Shown here: positions 55,933 through 64,000 of the stretch, in pieces
How the letters are laid out: each line of letters starts with the position of its first letter
Position numbering within the stretch: position 1 is the stretch's first letter
Source of the DNA: Micromonospora nigra
GTDB lineage: Bacteria; Actinomycetota; Actinomycetes; Mycobacteriales; Micromonosporaceae
NCBI RefSeq assembly: GCF_900091585.1
Contig: NZ_FMHT01000003.1
Location: 2,967,501 to 3,031,500, forward strand
DNA length: 64,000 nucleotides
Direction of reading: 5' to 3'
Program-made: the position numbers and the translations under genes
Notes under the pieces: generated by a model
Told to the model about the DNA's origin: nothing
Database searches by the model: none
What the model saw: the letters and a program-made list of their open reading frames with translations, nothing else

Positions 55933-56696
55933 GGCTGGTCTGCCCTGTCCCAGACCTGACGCAGCAGGGCGAGCAGCCCGTGACCGTCCTCGACCCGGGC
56001 GTCCGGAGTCAGGTCGGGGTGCGGTGGTTCCCGGTCGGTGCGGGGTGAACGCATCAGGATCGCCGCTTGTGCGCCAGCCCGCCGGGCGCAGGCGATGTCG
56101 CGGTGCACGGTGTCGCCGATGAACCAGCACTCCGCGATGGGGGTTCCGACGGCGTCGGCGGCCAGGAGCGCGAGCTGGGGGTTCGGTTTGCGAGGACCGG
56201 CTTCGTCGCTGTAGAGGTCGGCCGCGAACAGGTCGGCCAGGCCGACGCCGGTGAGGAAGTCGCGGTGCGCGGCGCCGCAGAGGGTGTTGCTGACGACGGC
56301 CAGGGGCAGACCGGCGGCGGTCGCGGCGCGTAACGCATCGGGGATGCCGGGGCGTAGCTCCCACTCGGCCCGCCACGTCCAGGCGTACGCCAGCGAAGTG
56401 GCCTCCCGCTCGACGGCGTCCCGGGCATCCTGCGGCCACGTACGCGTCACGAAGTCGGACCACACCCGGGCATGGGGCAGCTCGACCGGTTCGGCGGACC
56501 TGCCGACGTCGTCACGCCACAGCGCGTACGCACGGGAGCCTGCGCCGAGATCCGTCGCGATCTGCTCGTCAGACACCGCTCCGGTGACGAGTCGGGCGAG
56601 GCGGTGAACGAGTTCGGGTGGGGCCGGGGGCTGCGGCGGGGCGTCGACCAGGACGCCACCGAAGTCCAGCAGAAGTGCACGCGGCGGACGAAGCAT
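55917..56696 (-). CDS. HAD-superfamily hydrolase
   Basis: A 259-residue phosphatase-like protein of subclass IA. Motif I is LLLDFGGVLVD, with the first Asp intact and Gly at the place of the usual second Asp (DFGG type, common in some HADs); motif II is AVVSNTLC; motif III/IV region is KPNPQLALLAADAVG and CWFIGDTVHRDIACARRAG with the Asp pair. ATG 56696 is preferred; GTG 56702 sits just upstream. Substrate not predictable. Confidence 0.82.
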   Translation of the reverse strand: MLRPPRALLLDFGGVLVDAPPQPPAPPELVHRLARLVTGAVSDEQIATDLGAGSRAYALWRDDVGRSAEPVELPHARVWSDFVTRTWPQDARDAVEREATSLAYAWTWRAEWELRPGIPDALRAATAAGLPLAVVSNTLCGAAHRDFLTGVGLADLFAADLYSDEAGPRKPNPQLALLAADAVGTPIAECWFIGDTVHRDIACARRAGAQAAILMRSPRTDREPPHPDLTPDARVEDGHGLLALLRQVWDRADQPSAGA

Positions 56697-56833
56697 GACC
56701 ACATCCTCCACTGACGGATCGAGGTGGGTGAGCGGATGACTGTACTCCGGCTCGATGCCGGCCGACGGGTCGTCGCCGACCTCGCTGACACCCGGCGGCG
56801 CAGACGGGGCCGGCAGCAGGCTAGCGTCGGGGA

Positions 56834-57916
56834 GTGAACTCCGGAGGTCCCCGCGTCCTGACTGCCGGCAGCGGCATCGCCGAAGCCGCCCGCGTCCTGC
56901 GTACCGGCGGATTGGTGGCCTTTCCCACCGAGACCGTCTACGGCCTGGGTGCCAACGCTTTGGATGCGCACGCCGCGGCGCGGATCTTCGAGGCGAAGGC
57001 ACGGCCGAGCTTCGATCCGCTGATCACCCACCTGGCGGACGCGGCCGACCTGGAACCGCTGGTCGGCGCGGTGCCGCCGGCGGTGGCGGCGTTGGCTGCC
57101 CGGTTCTGGCCGGGGCCGTTGACCCTGATCGTGGACCGGCCGGCGGTGGTTCCGCCGATCGTCACCTCCGGGCTGGACACGATGGCGGTCCGGGTGCCCG
57201 ACCACGCCGACGCGCGGGCGTTGATCGCGGCGGCGGGCGTGCCGGTGGCCGCGCCGAGCGCCAACCGGTTCGGGCAGCTCAGCCCGACGCGGGCCGAACA
57301 CGTGGTGCGCGGGCTGGGTGCGGCCGTCGACGTGGTGCTCGACGGCGGGCCGACACGGTGCGGCATCGAGTCGACGATCGTGGACGCGCGGGGGGACCGC
57401 GCGGTGGTGCTGCGCCTCGGCGCGCTGGCCGTCGAAAACGTGGAGGCCGTCGCCGGGCCGGTGACCGTGCGGCTTGGCAGTTCGGGTCAGCCGGTGGCAC
57501 CGGGCACCCTCGCCGCGCACTACGCCCCGCGTACGCCGCTGCGGTTGGCGGCCGTGACCGGCGGGGAACCGGCAGCCGACGTGGGCCAGGGAGCCGACGT
57601 GGGCCAGGGAGCCGAGGTGGGCCGGGGAGCCGAGGTGGGCCAGGGAGCCGACACGGGACCGGCGACCGGCGACGGGGTCCGGCGGGGTTACCTGGCGTTC
57701 CAGGATCGCCCGGCGGGCGGCTGGACGGCGGTGGAGGTGCTGTCACCGGCCGGTGACCTGACCGAGGCGGCGGCGCGGCTGTTCGAGGCGCTGCACCGCC
57801 TCGACGCGACCGGCGTCGAGGAGATCGTCGCCGAGGCGGTGCCGGAGGTGGGGATCGGGCGGGCGGTCAACGACCGGTTGCGCCGTGCCGCCGCCACCTG
57901 GCAGCCGCAACGTTGA
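56834..57916 (+). CDS. Sua5/YwlC-type threonylcarbamoyl-AMP synthase
   Basis: A 360-residue enzyme making threonylcarbamoyl-AMP for the t6A modification of tRNAs reading ANN codons. The YrdC domain has VAFPTETVYGLGANALD, the KARPSFDPLITHL lysine segment, VAAPSANRFGQLSPT and GGPTRCGIESTIVDA. The C-terminal Sua5 domain is interrupted by an 18-bp minisatellite (57575-57660) giving ADVGQG/AEVGQG repeats in a loop, an in-frame expansion that probably does not hurt function. GTG start 56834. Confidence 0.92.
   Translation: MNSGGPRVLTAGSGIAEAARVLRTGGLVAFPTETVYGLGANALDAHAAARIFEAKARPSFDPLITHLADAADLEPLVGAVPPAVAALAARFWPGPLTLIVDRPAVVPPIVTSGLDTMAVRVPDHADARALIAAAGVPVAAPSANRFGQLSPTRAEHVVRGLGAAVDVVLDGGPTRCGIESTIVDARGDRAVVLRLGALAVENVEAVAGPVTVRLGSSGQPVAPGTLAAHYAPRTPLRLAAVTGGEPAADVGQGADVGQGAEVGRGAEVGQGADTGPATGDGVRRGYLAFQDRPAGGWTAVEVLSPAGDLTEAAARLFEALHRLDATGVEEIVAEAVPEVGIGRAVNDRLRRAAATWQPQR
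57575..57660 (+). repeat. 18-bp coding minisatellite inside the Sua5 gene
   Basis: Four near-identical 18-bp units of the GCCGACGTGGGCCAGGGA type (57575, 57593, 57611, 57629) plus a diverged fifth, coding for six-residue repeats. In frame, so copy-number change would alter only a surface loop. Confidence 0.85.
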
Positions 57917-58062
57917 TCCGGCCCGTCCATCAGCCGGTCCGTCCATGATCCAGCCGGTGCGTGGTCCAGCCGGTGCGTGGTTCGGCGGGGTGCATGGTCC
58001 GGGCCGGCCGGGGTAGGAAGATCCGCGACGGCAGAATCCCCCTGAAATGAGGTGTGACGACC

Positions 58063-58482
58063 ATGCCGAACGCACGCGACATCATGACCGACGACGTGAC
58101 CTGCGTCCGCGAGCGGGACGACCTCAGGACAGCCGCCCGGCGGATGGCTGAGCTGGGGGTCGGCTCGCTGCCGATCTGCGGCGAGGACAACCGGCTGAAG
58201 GGCATGCTCACCGACCGCGACATCGTGGTGAAGGTGCTGGGCCAGGACCGCGATCCGGGTTCGGTGACCGCGGGTGAGCTGGCCCAGGGCGAGGCGGTGA
58301 CCATCGGTGCGGACGACGACGCGACGGAGATCCTGCGCACGATGGGCAAGCACCAGGTGCGTCGGCTGCCGGTGATCGACGGGCACGAACTCGTCGGGAT
58401 CGTGGCCGTCGCCGACGTGGCGCGCGCCCTGCCGGACCGCCCGGTCGGCGACCTCGTCGAGGCCATCTCGGAGCACGCCTGA
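58063..58482 (+). CDS. CBS-domain pair protein
   Basis: A 139-residue protein with two CBS repeats (residues 8-66: ARDIMTDDVTCVRERDDLRTAARRM...LKGMLTDRDIV; and 70-128: ...VRRLPVIDGHELVGIVAVADVARAL). Such pairs bind adenosine nucleotides and act as energy or redox sensors; free-standing ones are common in actinobacteria and often rise under hypoxia or stress. ATG 58063 has GAGGTG 8 nt upstream; GTG 58054 is an alternative. Ends before a terminator shared with the next convergent gene. Confidence 0.88.
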   Translation: MPNARDIMTDDVTCVRERDDLRTAARRMAELGVGSLPICGEDNRLKGMLTDRDIVVKVLGQDRDPGSVTAGELAQGEAVTIGADDDATEILRTMGKHQVRRLPVIDGHELVGIVAVADVARALPDRPVGDLVEAISEHA

Positions 58483-58494
58483 GCGTGCCGGACC

Positions 58495-58527
58495 GGTCGC
58501 CGTCCACCCGTGCGGTGGACGGCGACC
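58495..58527. terminator. Perfect hairpin between convergent genes
   Basis: 14-bp perfect stem (58495-58508 with 58514-58527) and a 5-nt loop, between the CBS and flavoprotein stops. Confidence 0.75.
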
Positions 58528-58533
58528 GTCGGT

Positions 58534-60243
58534 TCAGGGCCGCATCTCGTACGCGCCGGACAGCGCCTCGACCTGCGCCCACACCCGGGCGGTGCGGGCC
58601 GGGTCGGTGACCGGGCGGCGGACGTGCGCCAGCGCCCAGGCGGCCTGCCCGTCGGTGGTGGCGGCCTTGCCGTGCAACTCGGTGGCGTAGCTGGAGAAGT
58701 CTCGGACCGCCACGTCGAAGATCTCGTCGAGCAGGCCCCGGTCGAGGCCGGTCAGCCCGGCCTGCTCCAGGATCAGGTGACCGTAGACCACGAGCGCGAA
58801 GAGTTGGCCGAGGGCGAGCAGGAAGTCGAGGTCCTGCTGCTGGGCCTCGTCGGGAGCGTGCGTGGCGAGCAGCGAACACAGGCCCTCGGCCTGCTCGCGG
58901 AACCGGGCGACGTTGGGCACGTCGGCGTGGGCGTCGTAGGCGGCGCGCCAGTCGTGGAAGCGGACCGCGCCGAGCCCTCGGGCCGGGCCCTGCCGGAACA
59001 GGAACTCGTCGTCGGCCGGGTCGTGGCGGGTCGGCACGGGCGGGAACTCGGCCGGATCGAACAGGTAGTTGGCCATGAACTTGAGGATCAGGGCCAGGTT
59101 GACGTGCACGGTGCCTTCGAGCTTGGGCAGGCCCCGGATGTCGCGGGCGGCCTTGTCGAAGTAGGTGTCGGCCTCGAAGCCCTTCGCGGCGATGACGTCC
59201 CACAGCAGGTCGACGACCTTCTCGCCCTCGGTGGTGACCTTCATCTTCGTCATCGGGTTGAACAGCAGATAACGGCGGTCGTCGGGGCCGGCGCAGCGGA
59301 AGTAGTCGACCGCCCGGTCGCTGAACAGCTTCATGGCGACCAGCCGGGCGTACGCGTCGGTCAGCTCCCGCCGCACGTGGGGGAAGTCAGTGACCCGCCG
59401 GCCGTACAGGATCCGGTGGTGGGCGTGGGTGACCGCCTCGAACATGGCGTGCTCGCAGATGCCGATGGACGCGGTGCACAGGTTGAACTTGCCGACGTTG
59501 ACGGTGTTCAGGGCGGCGTCGAAGGCGGCTCGGCCGGTGTGCAGCACGTCCTCGGCGCGCACCGGATAGTCCGTCAACCGGAACTCGCTGACGAACATCT
59601 GCGCGTTCACCACGTTCTTGACCAGGTGGTACGCGGGGTGGCGGCTGTCGACGGCGAAGAAGACGTACCCGTCAGGGCCGTCGATGTCGGCGCGGCGGCC
59701 GAAGACGGAGACGAGGCCGGCGACGTTGCCGTTGCCGATGTAGTACTTGCTGCCGTTGGCCCGGAAGCCGCCGTCGGCGGCGGGGGTGAGCAGCAGGTCG
59801 GTGGAGTAGATGTCGGCGCCGTGGCTGCGCTCGGACAGCCCGAACGCCATGACGTGGCCGTCGTCGAGCAGTTGGGCGGCGCGAGCCCGGGCGGCCGGGT
59901 TGACGGACTGCCAGACGGGGCCGAGGCCGAGGACGGTGACCTGCCAGGTGTACCAGTAGCCGAGGCCGTAGAAGCCGAGAATCTCACTGAGCGCGGCGTT
60001 GCGGGCCGTGTCCCAGCGTTTCGCCGGGTCGCCGTGGCCGTCGGCGGACGGGGTGCAGAACGCCGCGAACAGGCCCTCCCTGGCGGCGAAGTCGAGGAAG
60101 TCGGCGTACCACTCGTGGGTGTTGTAGCTGTCGGTGAGCGCCTTCTTGCCCCGGTTCTCGAACCAGTCGACGGTGACGCGCAGCAGCCGGCGGCTGGGCT
60201 CGTCGAGGTGGGTGGGGTCGTAGGTGCGCGGGTTGAGCAGCAT
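58534..60243 (-). CDS. Acyl-CoA dehydrogenase/oxidase family flavoprotein
   Basis: A 569-residue protein. ATG at 60243 is used; the open frame extends upstream into the PadR gene. Flavin-binding landmarks: MAFGLSERSHGADIYSTDLL, RANGSKYYIGNGNVAGLVSVFG and a helical C-terminal half with RRVTDFPHVRRELTDAYARL. The size and NVVNAQMFVSEFRLTDYPV insertion put it near the long acyl-CoA oxidase/dehydrogenase branch rather than short-chain ACADs. Directly upstream of it on the same strand lies a PadR regulator. The acyl substrate is unknown. Confidence 0.8.
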   Translation of the reverse strand: MLLNPRTYDPTHLDEPSRRLLRVTVDWFENRGKKALTDSYNTHEWYADFLDFAAREGLFAAFCTPSADGHGDPAKRWDTARNAALSEILGFYGLGYWYTWQVTVLGLGPVWQSVNPAARARAAQLLDDGHVMAFGLSERSHGADIYSTDLLLTPAADGGFRANGSKYYIGNGNVAGLVSVFGRRADIDGPDGYVFFAVDSRHPAYHLVKNVVNAQMFVSEFRLTDYPVRAEDVLHTGRAAFDAALNTVNVGKFNLCTASIGICEHAMFEAVTHAHHRILYGRRVTDFPHVRRELTDAYARLVAMKLFSDRAVDYFRCAGPDDRRYLLFNPMTKMKVTTEGEKVVDLLWDVIAAKGFEADTYFDKAARDIRGLPKLEGTVHVNLALILKFMANYLFDPAEFPPVPTRHDPADDEFLFRQGPARGLGAVRFHDWRAAYDAHADVPNVARFREQAEGLCSLLATHAPDEAQQQDLDFLLALGQLFALVVYGHLILEQAGLTGLDRGLLDEIFDVAVRDFSSYATELHGKAATTDGQAAWALAHVRRPVTDPARTARVWAQVEALSGAYEMRP

Positions 60244-60281
60244 GGCGGGGCGGTTCCCTTCCGGGGCGGGGCGGGGCGGGG

Positions 60282-60833
60282 TCAGCGGTCGAGGGTGCGC
60301 AGGGTGTCGAGGACGTCGTCGAGCCAGGCGAGGACCATCCGCTCGTACGCGATGCCGCCGCGCAGGACGACGTGCTGGAGGGATCGCTGCGCGTCCAGGG
60401 TCGACGGGGCGGGGAAGTCGCGCTTCTCCCCGGCGAGGTAGCGGTCGAGGGTGGCCCGGTGGGTGTCGCGGTACCTTTCGACCTCGGCGACGAGCGCCGC
60501 GCGGCCGGCCGGGTCGTCGAACGCGGCACCCCTGATCTTGACGGCCAGTTCGTGCCGGACGGCCTCGGGTTGGACGGGGGCGCGTAGCCATTCCACGAGG
60601 GCGGCCCGACCCTGCGGGGTGGTCGAGTAGGACCGCTTGTCGGGTCGGCCGTCCTGGTCGACCTCCTCGGCGGTCACCCAGCCGTCGGACTCCATCCGTC
60701 GCAGCACCCGGTAGATCTGCTGGTGGGTGGCCGTCCAGAAGCGGCCGATGGAGCGGTCGAAGCGGCGGGCCAGCTCGTAGCCGGAGCCGGGCTGTTCCAG
60801 CAGGGAGACGAGGATCGCGTGTTCCAGAGCCAC
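60282..60833 (-). CDS. PadR family transcriptional regulator
   Basis: A 183-residue repressor with N-terminal winged helix (LEHAILVSLLEQPGSGYELARRF and HQQIYRVLRRMESDGWV) and a C-terminal four-helix part typical of the Vir_act_alpha_C type. GTG start 60833. A perfect operator lies immediately upstream. It precedes the flavoprotein gene by 38 bp, so the pair is probably one operon under its own control. Confidence 0.9.
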   Translation of the reverse strand: MALEHAILVSLLEQPGSGYELARRFDRSIGRFWTATHQQIYRVLRRMESDGWVTAEEVDQDGRPDKRSYSTTPQGRAALVEWLRAPVQPEAVRHELAVKIRGAAFDDPAGRAALVAEVERYRDTHRATLDRYLAGEKRDFPAPSTLDAQRSLQHVVLRGGIAYERMVLAWLDDVLDTLRTLDR

Positions 60834-60843
60834 GCGAGCATCG

Positions 60844-60867
60844 TGCTATGCAACGAGTTGCATAGCA
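60844..60867. promoter_or_regulatory. Perfect inverted repeat, probable PadR operator
   Basis: TGCTATGCAAC (60844-60854), GA, GTTGCATAGCA (60857-60867), only 11 bp before the padR start. Its half-sites (ATGC/GCAT) differ from the ino1-linked operator, so the two PadR proteins should have separate specificity. Confidence 0.78.
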
Positions 60868-60877
60868 AGGGCGTGAC

Positions 60878-63800
60878 TCACTCGGGCGCCTCGTCAGCCC
60901 CGTCAGCCCCGTCAGCCCTGTCAGCCTCGGTGGCTCCACCAGCCTCGGTGGCCCTGGCCGCGGGTAGCCGCCCCACGACCCGGCTCAGCGCGCCGTTGGC
61001 GAAGGTCGCCCCGAGCGCGGAACCCGCCGCGATGCTCCAGCCCACCGGGCCCAGCGGGGTGCAGCCGAAGAAGTGGCTCACCCCCGGCGTCTGCACCACC
61101 GCCACCAGCGCCCCGACCGACACAGCCGTCGACACGAGCACGGTGGGGCTGGTGCCGCCGGCCAGGACGGTCTGCCCGAGCTGCGTACCCACCAGGGAGA
61201 CCAGGGCGACGGTCCCCGCGCGCCGTCGGGTGCCGGTGTAGCGGGCCAGCGTCCAGCCCGCGGTCGCGCCCAGCGTGGTGGCGGCGGCACGCAATCCGAT
61301 CTCCCGGGTCATCGTTCCGCCGAGCGAGGAGTCCGGTCCCTCGCGCAGCAGGCCGTCGGCGTGGTCGCCGGACGGCGGACGGACCGCGATGGCCAGCGCC
61401 GGCGCCAGGTCGGTGAGCAGGTTGACCAGCAGCAACTGCCGGCCGTTGAGCGCGGAACGCCCGGTGGCGGCGGCGGTCAGCACACTGAACGCGATCTCCC
61501 CCAGGTTGCCGCCGACCAGGATGCTCAACGCGTGGCGTACCGACGACCACATCGCCCGCCCCTCCACCAGGGTGGCGATGATGGTCTCCAGCCGATCGTC
61601 GGTGACCACCAGGTCGGCCGCGGCCCGGGCCGCCGGGGTGCCCCGCTGGCCGAGGGCGATGCCCACGTCGGCCAGCCGGATGGCGGGCGCGTCGTTCGAG
61701 CCGTCCCCGGTCATCGCTACCGTACGACCGCACTTCTGCAACGCCTGGATGATGCGTACCTTGTGCGCGGGTGTGCAGCGGGCCACCACGTCGGTGAGGG
61801 CGAGCCGGGCCGCCAGCGCGTCGTCGTCGAGCTGGTCGAGTTCCGTCGCGGTCACCACCCGCTGCTCGTCGGTGTCGGCGATGCTGGCGGCGATCGCCTC
61901 GGCGGTGGCCGGATGATCGCCGGTGATCATGATGGTGTGCACGCCGGCCGCCCGGATCCGGCGCACGGCCGGGGCGGCGCTGGCGCGGACCCCGTCGGAG
62001 AGGGCCAGGAACCCCACGAACACCAGGCCGCGCACGTCGTCGTCGGTCACGTCGGGGTCGGTCACGTCGCACTCGGCCACCGCGAGGATCCGGTTGCCCG
62101 CCCCGGCCTGCTCGGCGAGCAGGCGCTGCAACGCGTCCCGGCCCGCGCCGTCCAGCGGCCGGTTGCCGCCGCCGGTGCGGCTGGCCGTGCACCGCGGCAG
62201 CACCGTCTCCGGGGCACCCTTCACGCTGAGCAGTACCCGGTCGCCGGTCTCTCCGATCGTCGCGTGGTAGCCGCGGGACGGTTCGAACGGCAACCCGCCC
62301 TCGGCCCGCCAGCCCTCCGCGCCGGTCTGCTCGGTCACACCGGCGGCGGTGGCCCCCCGACGCACGGCCCGGTCGGTCTGCATGGCCAGGTCGTTCGGGT
62401 CGTCGGCGGCCGGGGTGGCCCGCAGCGCGGTGGCGAGGGTGCGCCGAAGCCGCTCGTCGAGACGGTCCGCCGGCTCGAACCCGTCGGCGTCGCCCACCCC
62501 GGCCAGCAGCAGGTGTCCCTCGGTCAGCGTGCCGGTCTTGTCGAAGCAGAGCACGTCCACCCGGCCCAGCGCCTCGATGCTGCGCGGGTTGCGCACCAGC
62601 GCACCACGTTCGGCCAGCCGCCGGGCGGCGGCCAGTTGGGCGGCACTGACCAGGAACGGCAACCCCTCCGGCACCGACGCGACCGCCAGGTTCGCGGCGG
62701 TCGCCGCCGACTCCGCCAGGGGTACGCCGTGCAGCAGGCCCGCGCCGGCGACCGCAACGGCCGAAGCGGCGGCCACCGGGACCGCGCCGCTGGTGAGCCG
62801 GCCGAGCCGGGCCTCCACCCCGCCGGTCGGCGGAGCCTGCCGGGCCAGGGCGACGCTGCGCCCGGCCTCGGTGTCCGGGCCGGTGGCCACCACCACCGCC
62901 ACGCCGTGCCCGGCGGCGACGGTCGTGCCCTCGTACAGCATGGAGTGGCGGTCGGCGACAGTGGCGGCGACGATCGGTTCATCGGTTTTCGTCACCGGCA
63001 GCGACTCCCCGGTCAGCGAGGACTCGTCGGTCTCCAGCCCGACCGATTCCAGCACCCGGCAGTCGGCCGGCACCGCGTCGCCGGAATCCAGCAGCACCAC
63101 GTCCCCGGCCACCAGGTCCTCCGCCGGCACCACCCGTTCCAGACCGTCGCGACGGACCCGGGCGGTGACCGCCGAATGGGACAGCAGCTCGGCCAGTGAC
63201 CGCTCGGTGTGGCGCTGGTGCAGGGCACCGACCAGCGCCGAGCCGCCCACCACCCCGCCGACCAGGGCGGCGTCGACCAACGAGCCGAAGGTCGCCGACA
63301 GCACCGCACCGGCCGCCAGCACGGGGGTGAGCGGATTGGCCAACTCGTCGACGAACGCGTGCAGCAGCCCCGTCGGGCCGACCGACTCGGAGCCGGAGCC
63401 GGTGCGGTGGCGTCGCCGTGCCTCGGTGTCGCTGAGCCCCTCCGGTCCGCTGCCGAGCTGGCCGAGGACGGTGTCGACCGGCATGAGATGCCAGGCGGTG
63501 ATCGTGGGCGTGGGTGTGCCGGTGCGGTCGGCCAGTCGGCCGGCACGCCACACACCGTTGGCGAAGGCCAGCGCTGCCGCGCCGTTGACCGCCGACAACG
63601 CCCGGGCGGGCAGGTGCGCCGGGTCGGCGGTGAGGGCGCCCAGCGCGCCCAGCCCGGTGCCGGCCAGGCCGACGCGCAGGTTCTGCGCGGTCGTCCGGCG
63701 GGCCACCCCGGCAGCCTCCACGATCAGCGCGACGACCCGCAGGTCGGTGCCGACCAGCAGGTGCGCTCCCCAGGGCGGCGGGGCGTCGGCGCTGGACAGG

Positions 63801-64000
63801 CCTAGGCCGCAGTCGGACGCAGCGAGCGCCGCCCGGTCGGCCGAGACGAGCATCACCATCGCCCCGTCGCGTTGCAGGGCGCGCACCGAATCGACCAGGC
63901 GGTCCCCGCCGGGCGGGAGCGCGTCGGCGAAGTCGTGCCGCCGCTGGTCGCCGCCGGCCACGACCAGCCGCAACCCGGCCTGACGGGCGGCGGCCGGAAG
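60878..64000 (-). CDS. P-type cation-transporting ATPase (CtpI-like), 5' end outside window
   Basis: At least 1040 residues, still open at the window edge (the in-window TTG 63973 is not needed). The core is complete: actuator motif SLTGESLP near 320, phosphorylation site CFDKTGTLTEG near 478, hinge MTGDGSNDAPAIRLADVG near 753, and membrane segments before and after. The N-terminal part (residues 1-110 counted from TTG) repeats the hinge region in degenerate form (ALQRDGAMVMLVSADRAAL...SDCGLGLSS), implying a duplicated, inactive ATPase half upstream, as known for mycobacterial CtpI-type proteins. The transported ion is not evident. Confidence 0.85.
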   Translation of the reverse strand, partial: LPAAARQAGLRLVVAGGDQRRHDFADALPPGGDRLVDSVRALQRDGAMVMLVSADRAALAASDCGLGLSSADAPPPWGAHLLVGTDLRVVALIVEAAGVARRTTAQNLRVGLAGTGLGALGALTADPAHLPARALSAVNGAAALAFANGVWRAGRLADRTGTPTPTITAWHLMPVDTVLGQLGSGPEGLSDTEARRRHRTGSGSESVGPTGLLHAFVDELANPLTPVLAAGAVLSATFGSLVDAALVGGVVGGSALVGALHQRHTERSLAELLSHSAVTARVRRDGLERVVPAEDLVAGDVVLLDSGDAVPADCRVLESVGLETDESSLTGESLPVTKTDEPIVAATVADRHSMLYEGTTVAAGHGVAVVVATGPDTEAGRSVALARQAPPTGGVEARLGRLTSGAVPVAAASAVAVAGAGLLHGVPLAESAATAANLAVASVPEGLPFLVSAAQLAAARRLAERGALVRNPRSIEALGRVDVLCFDKTGTLTEGHLLLAGVGDADGFEPADRLDERLRRTLATALRATPAADDPNDLAMQTDRAVRRGATAAGVTEQTGAEGWRAEGGLPFEPSRGYHATIGETGDRVLLSVKGAPETVLPRCTASRTGGGNRPLDGAGRDALQRLLAEQAGAGNRILAVAECDVTDPDVTDDDVRGLVFVGFLALSDGVRASAAPAVRRIRAAGVHTIMITGDHPATAEAIAASIADTDEQRVVTATELDQLDDDALAARLALTDVVARCTPAHKVRIIQALQKCGRTVAMTGDGSNDAPAIRLADVGIALGQRGTPAARAAADLVVTDDRLETIIATLVEGRAMWSSVRHALSILVGGNLGEIAFSVLTAAATGRSALNGRQLLLVNLLTDLAPALAIAVRPPSGDHADGLLREGPDSSLGGTMTREIGLRAAATTLGATAGWTLARYTGTRRRAGTVALVSLVGTQLGQTVLAGGTSPTVLVSTAVSVGALVAVVQTPGVSHFFGCTPLGPVGWSIAAGSALGATFANGALSRVVGRLPAARATEAGGATEADRADGADGADEAPE

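Noticed and set aside
57575..57660. CRISPR-like repeats
   Set aside because: Units are contiguous, 18 bp and in frame within a gene; no spacers and no cas genes.
61073..63199. 708-codon open frame on the plus strand
   Set aside because: Antisense shadow of the P-type ATPase.

Overview
The sequence is very GC-rich, uses many GTG starts, and encodes typical actinobacterial families (inositol-3-phosphate synthase, CwlM, ParAB with GTTTCACGTGAAAC sites, DUF3566, DUF5318, F420-type oxidoreductase). Gene order and protein style point to Micromonosporaceae, most likely Micromonospora or a close relative. This is inference; no database search was run.

The window covers the chromosomal replication origin. 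Left arm (1-23.3 kb): two GT-C membrane glycosyltransferases, a class A penicillin-binding protein, DUF5318, a PadR regulator with a perfect palindromic operator and ino1; then ogt, cca, murJ, a membrane pseudokinase, a SigM-type sigma/anti-sigma pair, trxB-trxA, cwlM, a GNAT protein, an aminotransferase and a D-Ala-D-Ala-ligase-like gene. Much of this repeats the order known from the Mycobacterium origin region (Rv0046c-Rv0051 and Rv3907c-Rv3924c), so cell-wall precursor export, its regulators and redox control sit together.

Origin core (23.3-46.6 kb): a HIT-like gene, a parS-rich stretch, parB-parA, rsmG-jag-yidC-yidD-rnpA-rpmH (all minus strand), then dnaA, oriC with about 15 DnaA boxes and an AT-rich stretch, dnaN, gnd, recF, a DciA-type DUF721 gene, an unrecognised gene, gyrB, gyrA, DUF3566, tRNA-Ile, a DLW-39-type small protein and tRNA-Ala.

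Accessory region (46.6-57 kb): a 5.4-kb integrative element sits in the 3' half of tRNA-Ala, bounded by identical 46-bp repeats (46575-46620 and 51949-51994). It carries an integrase with an apparent second arm-binding-like domain, an excisionase-like HTH protein, a TPR-type regulator, small unknown genes and regulatory repeats, but no recognisable replication or transfer gene. Its right end has a row of DnaA-box-like repeats. Beyond it lie a possible zinc-ribbon micro-ORF, an MFS exporter with a divergent ArsR/DUF5937 regulator, an N-terminally short LLM oxidoreductase, a PIN-domain relic and a HAD hydrolase.

Right end (56.8-64 kb): a Sua5-type tRNA-modification enzyme, a CBS protein, an acyl-CoA dehydrogenase-type flavoprotein with its PadR regulator and operator, and a large P-type ATPase that runs off the window. 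The most unusual items are the element's candidate origin and integrase, parS sites inside parA, DnaA boxes outside oriC, the separate murJ/pseudokinase pair and the duplicated P-type ATPase. I found no clearly new multi-gene defence or biosynthetic system.
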